From: Chondrus crispus
Taxonomy: Eukaryota > Rhodophyta > Florideophyceae > Gigartinales > Gigartinaceae
NCBI RefSeq assembly: GCF_000350225.1
Contig: NW_005179116.1
Coordinates: forward strand, 1-64,000
Length of the DNA: 64,000 nucleotides
Direction of reading: 5' to 3'
Shown here: positions 8,873 to 20,505 of the stretch, in pieces
How the letters are laid out: each line of letters begins with the position of its first letter
Position numbering within the stretch: position 1 is the first letter of the stretch
Notes under the pieces: generated by a model
The model's database searches: none
What the model saw: the letters and a program-made list of their open reading frames with translations, nothing else
What the model was told of the DNA's origin: nothing
Position numbers and translations under genes: made by a program

Positions 8873-10590
8873 GTGATTTTGATCGTGGGGAAGGGCTGCG
8901 TGGAACGCCGATGCGGGAATAGTTTTTACGGCGGTGGTGGTAGTCTTTTGAGTTTGGATCACACAGATAGCTCGCTTTCTACACCTCTCAATCATGCACA
9001 AAGCGACGATCGTGAGCCGTCTAATTCCGGATGTAATCCCCTCTCCACCGTCCTCTCTCGAAGATCCATCTTCTCCCGTTTCTCTCTCTTCTAGGATGAA
9101 TTCTGCGTCGTAACAGCTCTCGGACACTCCAAGTGTCACCCCGCCTTCATCCCCGGAGATCGACTTTTGCCCGCCACCCATCCTGATCCGCTCTGCCGAA
9201 GTACGGGCCGCCTTTCTATCGCTGCATTCGGACCACGCCGCCTCCTACTGGGAAGACCACAGCACGCACCTCATCGTAACGCTGCCGCACCCGGCTCTGC
9301 AGCCCGCACAGGAGAGCAGCGCAGTCTCCACCCGCACTCGCAACTCGACCTCGCCCTCGGGCAAATCGCCGGCGCCTCTAGGCCCGTCGTCTCGGCCTAT
9401 CGTGACATGCTTCCCCACTCCGTCCTGCAGGGATACACTCGCCGCCTCTCGTCTCCGTGCCCAAACCCCTGAAGCACTACCTCCAAGTCTTGCCCGCGCA
9501 AGGACGCCCTCGCACCGTAGTTCTCGTCTCGCACGTTTGCAGTCTGGCAGTCGAAGTCTGCACAAATGAACGAAAGGTCACTCCTCAAGCACATGAAAGC
9601 GAGTAGTAGTAGTGAGATTCAAGTAGCAAAAGTTAGCCCGACATGAGTGAAGTCAGTCCCACGAGGTGAAAATAAAAGCCAGCAATCGCGGGCAATGAAT
9701 GTTCTCTAAACTACCATGTTTTAGAGCACGCGTCCAAGGAGTCTCATGCGTGTAATACTCGCGCTCTGGTTCAGAAAGCCGCACCACTCAGCATATGCGG
9801 TGCTCAAAGGACCATTTCCTAAGTTTGTCTGTAAAATATCGCGTTGTAGTTTCCCTTTGCTCACAAACTCGCTGGACGTAAAGCAACCCCCGAGATTGAA
9901 ATATTCCATTACGAGTTTTGCGGCCTGACCTCCAGCAACGTACCTTCCCGCACCTCTAAACCCGTGCCTGACCCTGTTGACTCGACGGCCGCACGACTCG
10001 GGCGAGAATCGATGCAGATCGACTCGACGACCGCGCGATTACCGATGGCCGCGCTTGCTTGTAAGATACGATGGTGACGGCGGTTCACTTCTTGATTGCC
10101 CTTCTCTAATACTTCTCTATCTCCCGCTGCAGAGGCGTACGTACCGAGTCTCGCGAAGCGAGGATCAACAGAAGATGCGGAAACGAGTGTTAGAGAGGAC
10201 CGATCTGATGGGCGCCAGCGCGTGGCCAAAAATGGCGGGACCGATGTGATCTATGTCTTCATCAGAATCATCGCCTGCGAAAAATTCGCCTCGGCTCCTT
10301 GCCCCATTCCTGTGGTACTCCATAAGATGTCGGGGTATTCGGGGATTGGCGTGCGCTCGTTCGTCGAGAGGCTTGAACGGCGCACCTCCTCCGCACGCTT
10401 CGCATGGCGCCGCTCTGGTGGAGAAGGAGAGACAGGGGGACGGAAGGGGGGCGGTGAGATTCGACAGGGCGCGAATGAAACTGTGGGGTTTTCGAGCGCG
10501 TGCGCCATACCTTCGAGGTGAGACGGTGCTGACTTCGCCACCAGCGATAGCAGCTCCACCCCCACGCCCGTGTACAGTTCAACGGCCGTA
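8873..10590. other. Region without a supported gene
   Basis: GC-rich in part, with overlapping frames of similar length on both strands (up to about 140 codons, for example 10096-10521 plus and 10251-10565 minus). This is what stop-poor random sequence gives. No motif, signal or repeat unit stands out. Confidence 0.4.
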
Positions 10591-11690
10591 AAGCCAGACT
10601 CGCTCTATCTGAAGTACTGTCAATTTAAAATTAAGGTATTCTAAAACAGCACTTTCCCATTAACGCGAATATTTCTCCTATATTATAGGGCTGCCGTTTC
10701 AACCGGTTGTGTCCCAGATTTGGAGGTGTCGTACAACACCTCTCGCCGGTCTGTGATCAGTGACCACTGATCACAGACCCACTGATCACAGGGCCAAAAG
10801 CTAAAACATTTGTTAAAAATTTGGAATCTAAAATTTTGTCAAATTTTACAGCAAGGACGATGTCGTACGACACCCCTCGCCGGTCTGTGATCAGTGACCA
10901 CTGATCACAGACCCACTGATCACAGGTCCAAAATCTAAAACATTTTGTAAAAATTTGCAATCTTAAGTTTTGGCGATGACGACTTCGCCACGAGCGATAC
11001 CAGCTCCACCCACAGGCCTGTTGACTGTTTTATCGCCCTAAAGCCAGCCTCCCTCTACCTGAAGTACTTTCCATTTAATATTAAGGTCTTCTAAAACTGT
11101 ACTATACCATTATCGCGAGTATTTCTCTGTACTCACACACCTTTCTACAGTCTTACTGCCCTAAAGCCAGACTCGCTCAATCTGAAGTACTTTCCATTTA
11201 ATATTAAGGTCTTCTAAAACTGTACTATCCTATTAACGCGAGTATTTTTTCGATATTATAGGGCTGCCGTTTCAAACGGTTATGTCTCAGATTTGGAGGT
11301 GTCGTACGACACCCCTCGTTGGTCTGTGATCAGTGACCACTGATCACAGAACCAAAATCTAACACATTTTTTTAAATTTTGGAATCAATGGAGGTCGAGC
11401 GCAAAGACTGTTGTACGTGGGAGTTGTCCGCGTCTTGACAGTGTCAGCTATTAAATCTTGCTTGACAGTGTCAGACATTAATTAATCCCCTACTCCATTA
11501 TTCCCCTAATTACAAATATTGTAATTAGTAAATAATTGAGGTAATATTTAATGATCATTTAATTGTTGCACAAGCTCTACCATCATCCAGACAATGGTGC
11601 TCCAAACTCGTGCGTCCTTGGGACGCGATTCCGTTATTAGTTAGCGCATGTTGTAATCATTATACATTTAATGTTAATATTTAGTTTTCA
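10591..11690. repeat. Dispersed AT-rich repeat, longest copy with internal duplication
   Basis: Homologous to 4381-5000 and internally duplicated: the block running from GAAGTACTTTCCATTTAATATTAA to the palindrome appears more than once (10600, 11050, 11180). Palindromes with arms CTGTGATCAGTG/CACTGATCACAG occur at 10751-10776, 10885-10910 and 11334-11359. It ends with the GCGTCCTTGGGACGC hairpin near 11612. No coding sequence. Confidence 0.7.
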
Positions 11691-11868
11691 ATTAGTTAGA
11701 ATTTTCGTGTTGTTACATCCAGAAGACAGTACAGCACACCACAGGTAAGAAGACATAGCCAATAGGGCATACCGTAGTGGTGACGCAATAAAGTATCCGA
11801 CGGACACCCGTTTCCTCGTGGATAGGAGGGTATCGGAGTTCACGGAACCACACTTCGAAAGCAGTGAT

Positions 11869-11975
11869 GCAAGAAAAGTGGCATTAAAAAGTCGAAATTC
11901 CAATTTTCTTATAGTGCCGGGTTCGATCTAGAGCCGTTTTCGTCCCACTGCCACAGGTCAGCACTATATTACCAA
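11869..11975. repeat. Small dispersed repeat with TATAGTGC/GCACTATA ends
   Basis: Matches 39271-39395: GCAGTGATGCAAG, then AAAAAG, then TATAGTGCCGGGTTCGATCT and CCGTTTTCG, finishing CACTATA. The final 59 bases start TATAGTGC and end GCACTATA, an 8-base inverted terminal pair. Probably the end of a DNA-transposon family. Confidence 0.55.
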
Positions 11976-11987
11976 TACAGGAAATGT

Positions 11988-12011
11988 TAGTATGGGTGGC
12001 CACCCATACTA
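11988..12011. repeat. 24-bp perfect palindrome
   Basis: Perfect palindrome with half-site TAGTATGGGTGG. The same half-site recurs at 12053-12073 and in the arms of the inverted repeat at 12288-12423, so these belong to one palindromic family. Confidence 0.8.
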
Positions 12012-12149
12012 GAATCACCCTCCGAAAGTTATCAAATTTTAATAAAGTTGTAGTATGGCTGGCCACCCATACAGCAAACTGAAATCTTGTCGCGCGACAA
12101 CCATACTAGAATCATACTCAAATCACCCCCCAAAAAATATCAAAAATCT

Positions 12150-12287
12150 TAGATTTAACGTTAATAATTTAATATTTAACTCTTATTTAATTAATGTCGA
12201 GCAGTACTATCATTAGAACAATGGTACCCCGAAACTTTGCGTCCTTAGGACGCCATGGCGGAACATTACACTGTCGGACATGATTTT
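12150..12287. repeat. Partial copy of dispersed AT-rich repeat
   Basis: Contains ACGTTAATAATTTAATATTT, ATCATTAGAACAATGG and GCGTCCTTAGGACGC in the order seen at 4180-4340 and 22410-22520. Confidence 0.65.
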
Positions 12288-12423
12288 GTCGTACAACAAG
12301 ATTTTCAAAAGCTGTATGGGTGGCCAGCCATACTGGAATCGACCTCCAAAAAATTAGCAAAAATTAAATTAGTTGCAGTATGGCTGGCCACCCATACAGC
12401 TTTTGAAAATCTTGTTGCACGAC
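12288..12423. mobile_element. Snap-back element: 48-bp inverted repeat, 40-base loop
   Basis: Left arm 12288-12335 and right arm 12376-12423 are complementary at 47 of 48 positions (the mismatch is near the outer end, ACAAC against GCAAC). The arms begin GTCGTACAACAAG and include TATGGGTGGCCAGCCATA. The loop is AT-rich. It lies just after a GCGTCC hairpin repeat. This may be a foldback MITE or the source of a hairpin RNA. An apparent 127-codon ORF crossing it (12255-12638) is not supported. Confidence 0.8.
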
Positions 12424-12699
12424 AGAACATTGCATATCACACCAAAGACCTTGCCTGCTCATGCAAGCCTGCGCGATGTACCTTGATATTTTTGAGAGCC
12501 CCGCAGGGCTCTATAGTCGAGAAATCCCCCACTATAACTGAACAACAAACTTTACTTATATATCCTTTGCCAATCTATCGTGGAATCGACTACGTCTTTA
12601 AGCCCCAATGTCACAATGCCAAGTCTAGAATGCCCTAGAGCGCAGTAATAAGTCTGCAAATAAATAGACCCAATGCATTAAACAAGCACACCAACTCGA

Positions 12700-12985
12700 A
12701 TGGAGGTCGAGCGCGAGGACTGTTGTACGTGGGAGTTATCCGCGTACTTGCTGGACAGTGTCACCTGTTAACTCTTGCTTGACAGTGTCAGACATTAATT
12801 AATCCCCTACTCCATTAATCCCCTAATTACGAATATTGTAACTAGTAAATAATTGAGGTTAATATTTAATGATCATTTAATTGTTGCAGAAGCTCTACCA
12901 TCATCCAGACAATGGTGCTCCAAAACCCCGCGTCCTTGGGACGCGATTTCGTTATTAATTAACGCATATTGTAATCATTATATAT
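12700..12985. repeat. Partial copy of dispersed AT-rich repeat
   Basis: Matches 4795-5000 and 11385-11680: GAGGTCGAGCGC, CTTGACAGTGTCAG, TTAATTAATCCCCTACTCCA, ATCATCCAGACAATGGTGCT and the GCGTCCTTGGGACGC hairpin (12930). Confidence 0.7.
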
Positions 12986-13134
12986 TTAATGCTCACGTAC
13001 ATGGCTTTCACACAACTGTCGATGACAGCGAGATCCGGCAATTGTCCAACAGTGTTGTTCGTCATTACGAAGACTTCTTGTGAGCCCATAGTAGAGCCTC
13101 TCTGCTTGTGGAGAGATCGGATGTCTCGAAGGCG

Positions 13135-13410
13135 CAGGGCGGAAAGGTGCATGCACCTTTTGGGGGGCTGGAAGCGTTTGGTTGTGGTGCAAATATTTAT
13201 TAAAATGTTTAAATTAGGGGGTTATGAGAACACCATCCACCACTAATGCGTTTCCTGTAATGCCCTGCTGCCCCCGTACCTTTTGGATGGTATGATAACA
13301 CCATCCAAAAGGTGCATGCACCTTTTTGTGCGTTTTCTGTAATGCTCTGCCCCGTGCCTATAGCATGGTATGATAACACCATCTAAAAGGTGCATGCACC
13401 TTTTTGTGCC
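13135..13410. repeat. Tandem palindrome cluster
   Basis: Palindromes of the type AAAAGGTGCATGCACCTTTT occur three times (near 13143, 13308 and 13387); the later two have flanking T/A runs. Each of these two is preceded by a second hairpin, GGATGGT-ATGATAAC-ACCATCC or a variant. The units are separated by similar spacer (TGTAATGCTCTGC). No ORF. Confidence 0.75.
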
Positions 13411-14493
13411 TTCTGTGTCCAAAACCTATGTTGCAATATAAAAAAAGTTTGGACACCGGGGGCTGGTGTATTGGGGGATTATGTGAATTTGCTGTTTGAT
13501 TCCAGCATGTCAAAGATTGTGTTAAGTTGTTTGTGCTATTTCCCCTGGGGAGGAACTTTTTATTAGTTACAAGAAGAGAAGCGTTTTGGCGTAGATTGAG
13601 AGAGGCATAGAAAATTAAAGGGACGTTGTTTGCAGATCGCGCCTAACCTTTGCCATAGTCAGAAAATAAACACGAATCTCTGCATTTCATACCTTTTAAG
13701 CATTCTCTATCCGCAAGAGCAGTACTTTCGCAGGTGGTCCATGGACAGGAAGAAAACATCCATGCGCTACTATTGCGTCAATCATGTAAAAGTCGCCCTC
13801 CGCCATTCTTCCTGCCCTGCACAACCATTTTAAACATTATGTTGTTGAAGTCGAAGTGAAACCTGTTTTGAACTGTCTCCCCTTCCCTCACCACTTTCAA
13901 ACCACACATATCACACTCCATATCTCTGTTTCATTTCTCTATGTCAGATATTGCAAAGATGTCCAAGGAGTGTGTTCCTGATATCTCCTAATCCCCCATC
14001 CACCTCAAACTCAAGAGGCACACTCATCACTCATAACTTCAATCAAAAGCAACTTAGCCCAACCTGCCCCTCATTCACACTACGGCAAACCACAGCTCAC
14101 AAACACTTCCAAATTCACTTGTGACGCCATACAACGACGGGTTTCTCTAAACCCCTAGTCCCCCTTAATTCCATGAGCCTTCACCCTTACATCTCCGCTA
14201 CTAACTAGGCCAAATTCTCGACATCGTCGCCAACCTCACCACGTATCGGAACGTCAAACATCTACCGATTGTCTCTGTGCTACCCAGGCTTCTCCCTCTC
14301 CTACTCAGCACGAGCCCCTCCCAAGTCTTAATTCGTAGAAATATTTAGGTATATACAACGTTTCGTACTCCCTGACCCCTCTCTCTCTCTTCCTCCTCTC
14401 TTCTTTCCAGCGTTTCGTATCCCCGAAACCACCCCTCGTCGTTCATACTTCTCCCCTCTCCTGTTTTCCCGTTGTCTGCTGACTTCGAGCGCG
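13411..14493. other. Upstream region of helicase copy 2
   Basis: No supported gene. Contains a TATA-like GGTATATACAACG near 14347 and a pyrimidine-rich tract ending CTTTCCAG near 14410, which could be a promoter and a 5' UTR splice acceptor for the helicase gene. The 5' limit of the repeated unit cannot be placed, because copy 1 is cut by the window. Confidence 0.35.
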
Positions 14494-17400
14494 ATGACTA
14501 CGCCTTCGCATGCCGCCGCTTTCGTGAGCCATGAGTCTCAGGTGCCATTGTATCCCGCACCTAGGACGTTGTCCGTTGGCTACCATTCAGTTCCTCTCAT
14601 CCTTGTCTGTCTGCATTGCAATAGTGGCACTCCCAGCGTTAGAGCCTTAGGGGAGCACTTGCGCAACGTGCACGAACTCTCTCCGCCACTGGCGACGGAG
14701 ATGGCCTCTGCAACTGAACAAGCTCTTACGCTCCATCGAGATGCCGTCTCCGATTCTTCGGTGAGAGAGGAATATCTTCAAGCCCCGCGGCGCCTACTGG
14801 AATCAGACATACCTCTATCGTTGAAGGTCTTAGCACCTTTGCACGGCTTCTCAACACGGCATGTGCTTTTCTGCCCATTTTGTGTCTCCTCTTACACAAG
14901 CCCGCATCGTTTTCGAAAGCACTACAACGAAGCCCACTCACCCCAAGCAATGGCTGCAACTTCGGGTACTGATGTTGACTCCATCATCCGACGCGGCGGT
15001 ATTCGAGCTCAATCCCTCTTTTCCGGAGCAAAGACCAGCTACTTTCCCGTTACAAACGAGGAACCAATCGGCGAAATCGTTTCCGTCACCGGAGTGGTCA
15101 CGAAACTTTTTCAGTCGCCACCGTCGCATGACGCCTTTATAGGGACACAAAACGTTTCCCACCCACCTACGGAGTCTCCCAAATCAATGGATACGACGTC
15201 TGATTCAACATTGCGACCCCTCCCCCTTCCTTCATTCACCTCCAGCCCAAGGCGGCAGCAGTTTTAACAGCCTCACATCGACTGCATCTGCCACAACAGC
15301 AGCTCGCCTTGGTCCCCTCGATGAGAAAGATGATGAAGATACCGGAATCTCCCGCAGAAACACTTTCATGTCCATTACGAAGTTCGAAGACGCGCTTCGG
15401 TCTCTTTCCCTCACGCCTGAGGAGGCTGCGTATCTCACCGGAGCTCTTCGCACCGCTGCAGATGACAGGCACTTGACTATGATGGAAAATTGCATCTACC
15501 TTTATTTCGAAAGCTTGAAAGACGTCGTCAGGGATCTCACACACGGCTTTCGTCAGGCCATCAATCTCCATGGCACTGCGCCTTTCCGAAGAATTCAGCC
15601 GAAACCGGAGCGCAAGTACGCAGCAAACGTGGCCCGCCTTCTCCTGTTTGCGCATCGTACCGTTGGAAAATGCTTCTCCCGCCACACCAGCAGTAACGCT
15701 GTTGAAGCACTATTCCTAGAGCTCAGTCGACAGAGGCATCCAATCCATTCGTTGTCTTCAACTCTGCATGCCTGCCTTCATCATGCCTTATCGAGCTTGC
15801 TTCTCGTCCGGTTCAGACACGTTGACCTTTTAACATGCTTTGCTGTCCGTAACTTCGTCGTTGCTGCGTCCGTGGTCGTCGACCAACCTTTTTACACATA
15901 CCGCTCCACAAACGATTCGGGCCGTTCGTTCAGGTTTGCAGACGCCAGCGATGTAGGCCATCTTTTGGCCGCGCTTCAGTATGATGTCTCCATGACCGCA
16001 TCCCATAAGTTACATCATCTTTCCATCCACCAAGAATCTACCGATGATCTCAGTAGAACTGCAGACAACACTCCGGTAAAAGAAGATCCAGCCTCGGCAA
16101 TCATTGCAAAGGTTGAACAAAAGGCCAACACTGCAGCAACTTTTATTCGAAAAACTTTGGACATCGCCATGTCCATCATCAAGCGGGAGGAGGGTACCCC
16201 CTCTTTCGAAGTCTGCTCCATACATAAGCCCGATCCATGCGGAATTATCAAGTCTCACCACTTGTCAATGCCCCTTCTCGGCACGATTATTAGGGGATTG
16301 CATTCCAAGTTTGACGAAATATGGACGGAAGACCTGCTCATCGGGTCTGCTCTTCCAGATGGTTTTGTTTCAACTGCAAACTCCCTGCATGACGACCCCT
16401 CAAACCGTACAACCGGCTTTTCTTTTCTCTCCTCGCTCACACACCATGCGTCTTGGGTTCGGTCGAATCTTGTAAACCTTCTTCATGCCCTTCGAAATCC
16501 TGGTGAAGATTTCATTGCTCGGTCCCCTTGTGTTCTCGCCTCAACTACTGCACCAAAACAGCCCAGTGAAAATGAACAATCGGACCGGTCCTCGTCAGGC
16601 CCACCCGTGGCCACCTCAAAAGATCGCTTCGTTCAAGTCGCTGAACTTCGTATGTGGCGCACAAAGGTCATTCGCTTCCTGACAAATTGCCAGCTGATAC
16701 AAGAGCTGTTATTGTGCATGATACATTTTTCATCCGGCTCTCCTGGGAGAGCCACTGAGATACGAACGTTCCGCATCCACGACGGGGACGGTTGCATGCG
16801 AAATTTATTCATTGGACAACATTCCGATGTCATACTTCATCCTGGTTACTCCAAATCACGTGCCGCACTAGGCTACACTCGCCTCCTATACCGCTTTCCG
16901 GACCGGCAGTCGTCTTTCCGATTGCTATCTTACTTGGCAGTCATTCGCCCTCTACAGTGTGAGATGATCAGAGCTCTTCAAGGTGATGCTGAGATGAAGT
17001 TGCACTCGGACTTTCTCTTTGTTGACCAGGGCAAGCTTTTTACACCCACGAGAATTAGAAACGTTATTGCCTCTACTCTCCAGTCTCACAGTATTCATAT
17101 TTCTTTTCGGGACTATCGCCAATTTGCAAGTGGTATGGTTTCTCTCGTGTGCCAAAACACGCAGCAGAGTGTTATGAACGAGATACTCGCCGAGCAAGCT
17201 TCTGCCGGTCATGAACAGGCGTCACATACAGTGGCAGTCGCAGATCGGCCCTATGCTCGTACCACCACTATGATGCACAATTTTTCAGCGACGACGCTCG
17301 CCAGACACCGCCAGTTTTCGATGGAGCGGCACCGCAATCTCAAGCTGTTCGCCTCACCCCTGGACTTTCTATCCAGTCAGGCCCCCACAGGCTCCAGCCA

Positions 17401-20125
17401 CAAACTTCCACCGCCCACCCCTTTCCAACCACGCCCAGCTTCCACATGGCGAAAGAAAAACGGAGGAACAAAAGAAGAGACCCATCCAGTGACCATCCAT
17501 CCCTCCACCCCCTCCCAGTCCATTACGAACTGTTGCCCGCCTTCACTCCCCATTGCCGCCCCGCCGGTCTTCGGCGCTACCCTCCATAACCCACCATTGC
17601 ATATTTTCGGTCACCTTGTGAAACCTCTTCTCTGTGCTCTAAAAGAGGCAACTGGATCGAAAATTGCAGAGTTCATGTCCCAAACGCAGTTTGCAGTCAC
17701 TGCAACAGTGTGTACTTCCCTAAATAGCTGTTTGGTGTTAATGCCTACGGCCTCCAGAAAGTCCATGTGCATCCTTCTTCCGTGTTTCATGGAAAGGAAG
17801 ACCAAGTCCACATTCATAATTGTCCATTTGAAGTCCTTGGTGACCAAATATGGCAAGCGCGCAGCCAATGTTTTCCTCACCGCAAGTATGGTACCAAATG
17901 AACATGGGTTTAACAACTTTTCTGACCTCTATATCTTCACACCGGAGAAGATAGACAGCGAACGATTTTCGGAACGAATCGTTCGCATTCGCGACGCCAA
18001 TAGACTTGCTCGCGTCGTTATAGACGAGGCCCATCTCACGGCAATGTGGGCGAGCTTCCGCCCATCGCTCAAGAAAATCCGCCGGTCGCTTTCCGTGATC
18101 CCGGAAGCAATCCCTCGCATACTTCTAAGTGCCGCAGTCCCCCCTGCGAAAGGAGAATACTTCTGGAGATGCACGGCATCAAGACAGTTTTCTTGTTTAC
18201 GATGCCATCGCAACGGCGCAATTTGGAGTTTGTGATACACAACTTCAATGATAGTTCACTGGAGGACAATCTCCCGCGTGACGGAAATGGCCACTTCGCC
18301 AATGCAAGTACCACAGCCATCGCACACACAGTTCAGTTTATTAACGAGCATATAACCTCCTGTTCAAACGCATCACGAAGCAAACCGCTCCCCCGAGTGT
18401 ATCGTATCATCGTATTCTTGCTTTCTCGTTCCGAAACTATGTCGATTTATTCAGCTCTTTGTCGCACATCTAACACACAGCTGAAAGCACTGGCAGACCG
18501 AAATATTTCTCTAGAAGCTATCGCATACCACGCAGGCCTCCCCGACGCAGCTCGTGATTAGGCCCACATGGACTGGACAGCAGAAGAATCAACCACAGAT
18601 TGCACTACCACTCCGAGCAATGGCGCCCAAACGTCGAATGTCTTTCGAATCATGGTGTGTACCTCCGCCTTCGGTACGGGAATTGACGTTCCAGACGTAA
18701 GAGCTACAATACATGTTGGTGCAGCGAGAAGTCTCGTTGACTTTGTCCAAGAAAGCGGGCGTACAGGGCGGGATGGGCGGCACGCCTTCTGTTTCGTCAT
18801 ATATTCGGAAGAATACGAGAGATGGTTTCGCTCGTCATTACTTCGACGACCGAACGCGGATAAAGATGTCGATATGATGGAATGGAACAACATGGTCACT
18901 TGGTTGTTGAACAAAACCGACTGCCGGAGAGACACTTTGTATACGGCAAAGGGCGGTCAAAGTCTCTGGCGTCTGTCGCTTTGATAGGTGCGCGGTTTGA
19001 TGCGATGTGTGCAGGTCTATGTTTCCCACCCAACCTAGCAACGGACCCTGCACTCCGCAAACTCCCCTTCCGACACCGGACACACTACGACCATGGATGT
19101 CTATTGCTCAATCTTCACCTTTGCAGCAAGACTCCGTTCCTTCCTCTCTGTTTCTCCCATTCTCACAGCCTCAAACGCTTTCCAACCACAGCCTCCCTGC
19201 ACATGTCCTCTCCCAACCCAATACTGCAGACGTGGAAGACTTCTTTCAAGCTTCGATTGGAAGCCAACCTCCAGCTCCCAATACTCTTCCCGTTCGCCGT
19301 ACTCTCCATTTCTCTTCCAACACACGGAGCCAGACACCTCATACTCCACTGTCTTCTCCTCCTGCTCTTGCCGCAAACCATAGAGCACTTCTACCGTTCA
19401 AGAGATCGGCCTCCGCACCAACCCCTTCAACCAGCAGCGGTCTCAAGCTTTTCAAGTCTTCATCTCGTCAACATCCTCAAGCACAAGCACGCACGCCTCT
19501 TGTTACGCGCCATTCACCAACTCCTACCATACCATCTTCCAAACTACCGCCGCCCACCTCATTGCCCTTTCAACTCGATCACACAATTGACACCGACGAA
19601 ACGTTGAACTTGATTCGTCACCTGATCGACTTGGGAACCAAACAGTGCTTGACGTGCCAGGCCTCTTCCAGGACATATACAGACCACGACCAAAGCACGT
19701 GTAAGTTCATAAGAAAAGCATGCTACCGATGCCTCTCCCCTGATCATTTTGTTGGCGCATGCAAGCTTCGAAACAAAATCAGCGGCTTATGCTTCAAGTG
19801 CGAAATGCATTCATACGACGAACAAAAACTCCACCCTTCGTTCGGCTTGTACGGGTCATGCGATCTTGCGCTGCTGAGATCTTTGTCTTGGACATTGTGG
19901 CACATCCGATCCAACCGTCGCGCAATTGCCGAAAACCTCTTCGAAGCCCCCTTGATTTGCTGTTTCAGCTCCATTTCGCCAAGGCTCTCGTCAACAGCAT
20001 ATGATCAAGAGTGTAGCGACATCTTCCATGAAGCCTCTTTGGAATCGGCATCCTTCGAAAACACAAACATCCCGATTGCAATTTCGCTCTTTCTTTCATG
20101 GGCCTTGCAAAGCAATGTTCTGTAG
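14494..20125 (+). pseudogene. OrsD/DUF3505 - tyrosine-recombinase-like - RecQ helicase - CCHC protein (copy 2, disrupted)
   Basis: The N-terminal part (14494-15267) has two Cys/His fingers (CLHCNSGTPSVRALGEHL...H and CPFCVSSYTSPHRFRKHY...H), as in fungal OrsD/DUF3505 proteins. The middle has GSPGRATEI, a lysine in GYSKS, FRDYRQF, AGHEQASH and DRPYAR, matching the R-K-RxxR-H-Y order of tyrosine recombinases. Then come the helicase motifs: a Walker A degraded to PTASRKS (17744-17764), DEAH (18023-18034), motif V CTSAFGTGIDVPDVR and motif VI QESGRTGRDG. A CCHC knuckle CYRCLSPDHFVGAC (19721-19762) is at the end. Damage: a phase change around 15217-15265, one in a C run at 18139-18144, TAG at 18559, an extra A at 18959-18961 and TGA (a Trp codon in copy 1) at 18998. 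Some breaks could be introns, but the nonsense codons and altered Walker A indicate a pseudogene. Confidence 0.8.
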
Positions 20126-20505
20126 TGCAGTAACCACCAGGTCATGATCGCTATATGATTTACTGTAACCTTTCCTTTTATACTTGCACAAACTACATAG
20201 GGCCTTTCAATTCCCGGCTCTACGGCTTATCAATTTGTAAATCCTATAGCTCCTCTCGCATCCCATTTACGAATTATGAACTGCAATCGTTCTTGACACC
20301 CTGCGACTCTCGCCCAAAGGCATAGTCGCGCGAGCAATATCCCCATGATATGACTGTTATCTTATGTGATGAGATTTTGAACCAATCTCTTCTCTGCAAG
20401 CAAATAACGAAAGAAAATCATCCCATCGATCATGTACGCAAAATCCTACCGTTCCATCAGACAACTATCTCCTCCCACATTTCACTTCTACCAGTAGAGC
20501 ACCCA
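20126..20505. other. 3' flank of helicase copy 2, no gene
   Basis: AT-rich linker between the pseudogene stop and the 26-bp array, comparable in position and length to 1677-2029. No ORF is supported. Confidence 0.4.

Noticed and set aside
10096..10591. Several ORFs of 90-140 codons on both strands
   Set aside because: Overlapping frames of equal length on both strands in GC-rich sequence, with no motifs; typical of chance openness.
11916..11975. tRNA-like GGTTCGATC near the TATAGTGC repeat
   Set aside because: No acceptor or anticodon stems can be drawn around it; the second copy at 39334 shows it is part of a transposon-like repeat.
12255..12638. 127-codon ORF
   Set aside because: Runs across both arms of the 48-bp inverted repeat and a dispersed repeat; unlikely to be a gene.
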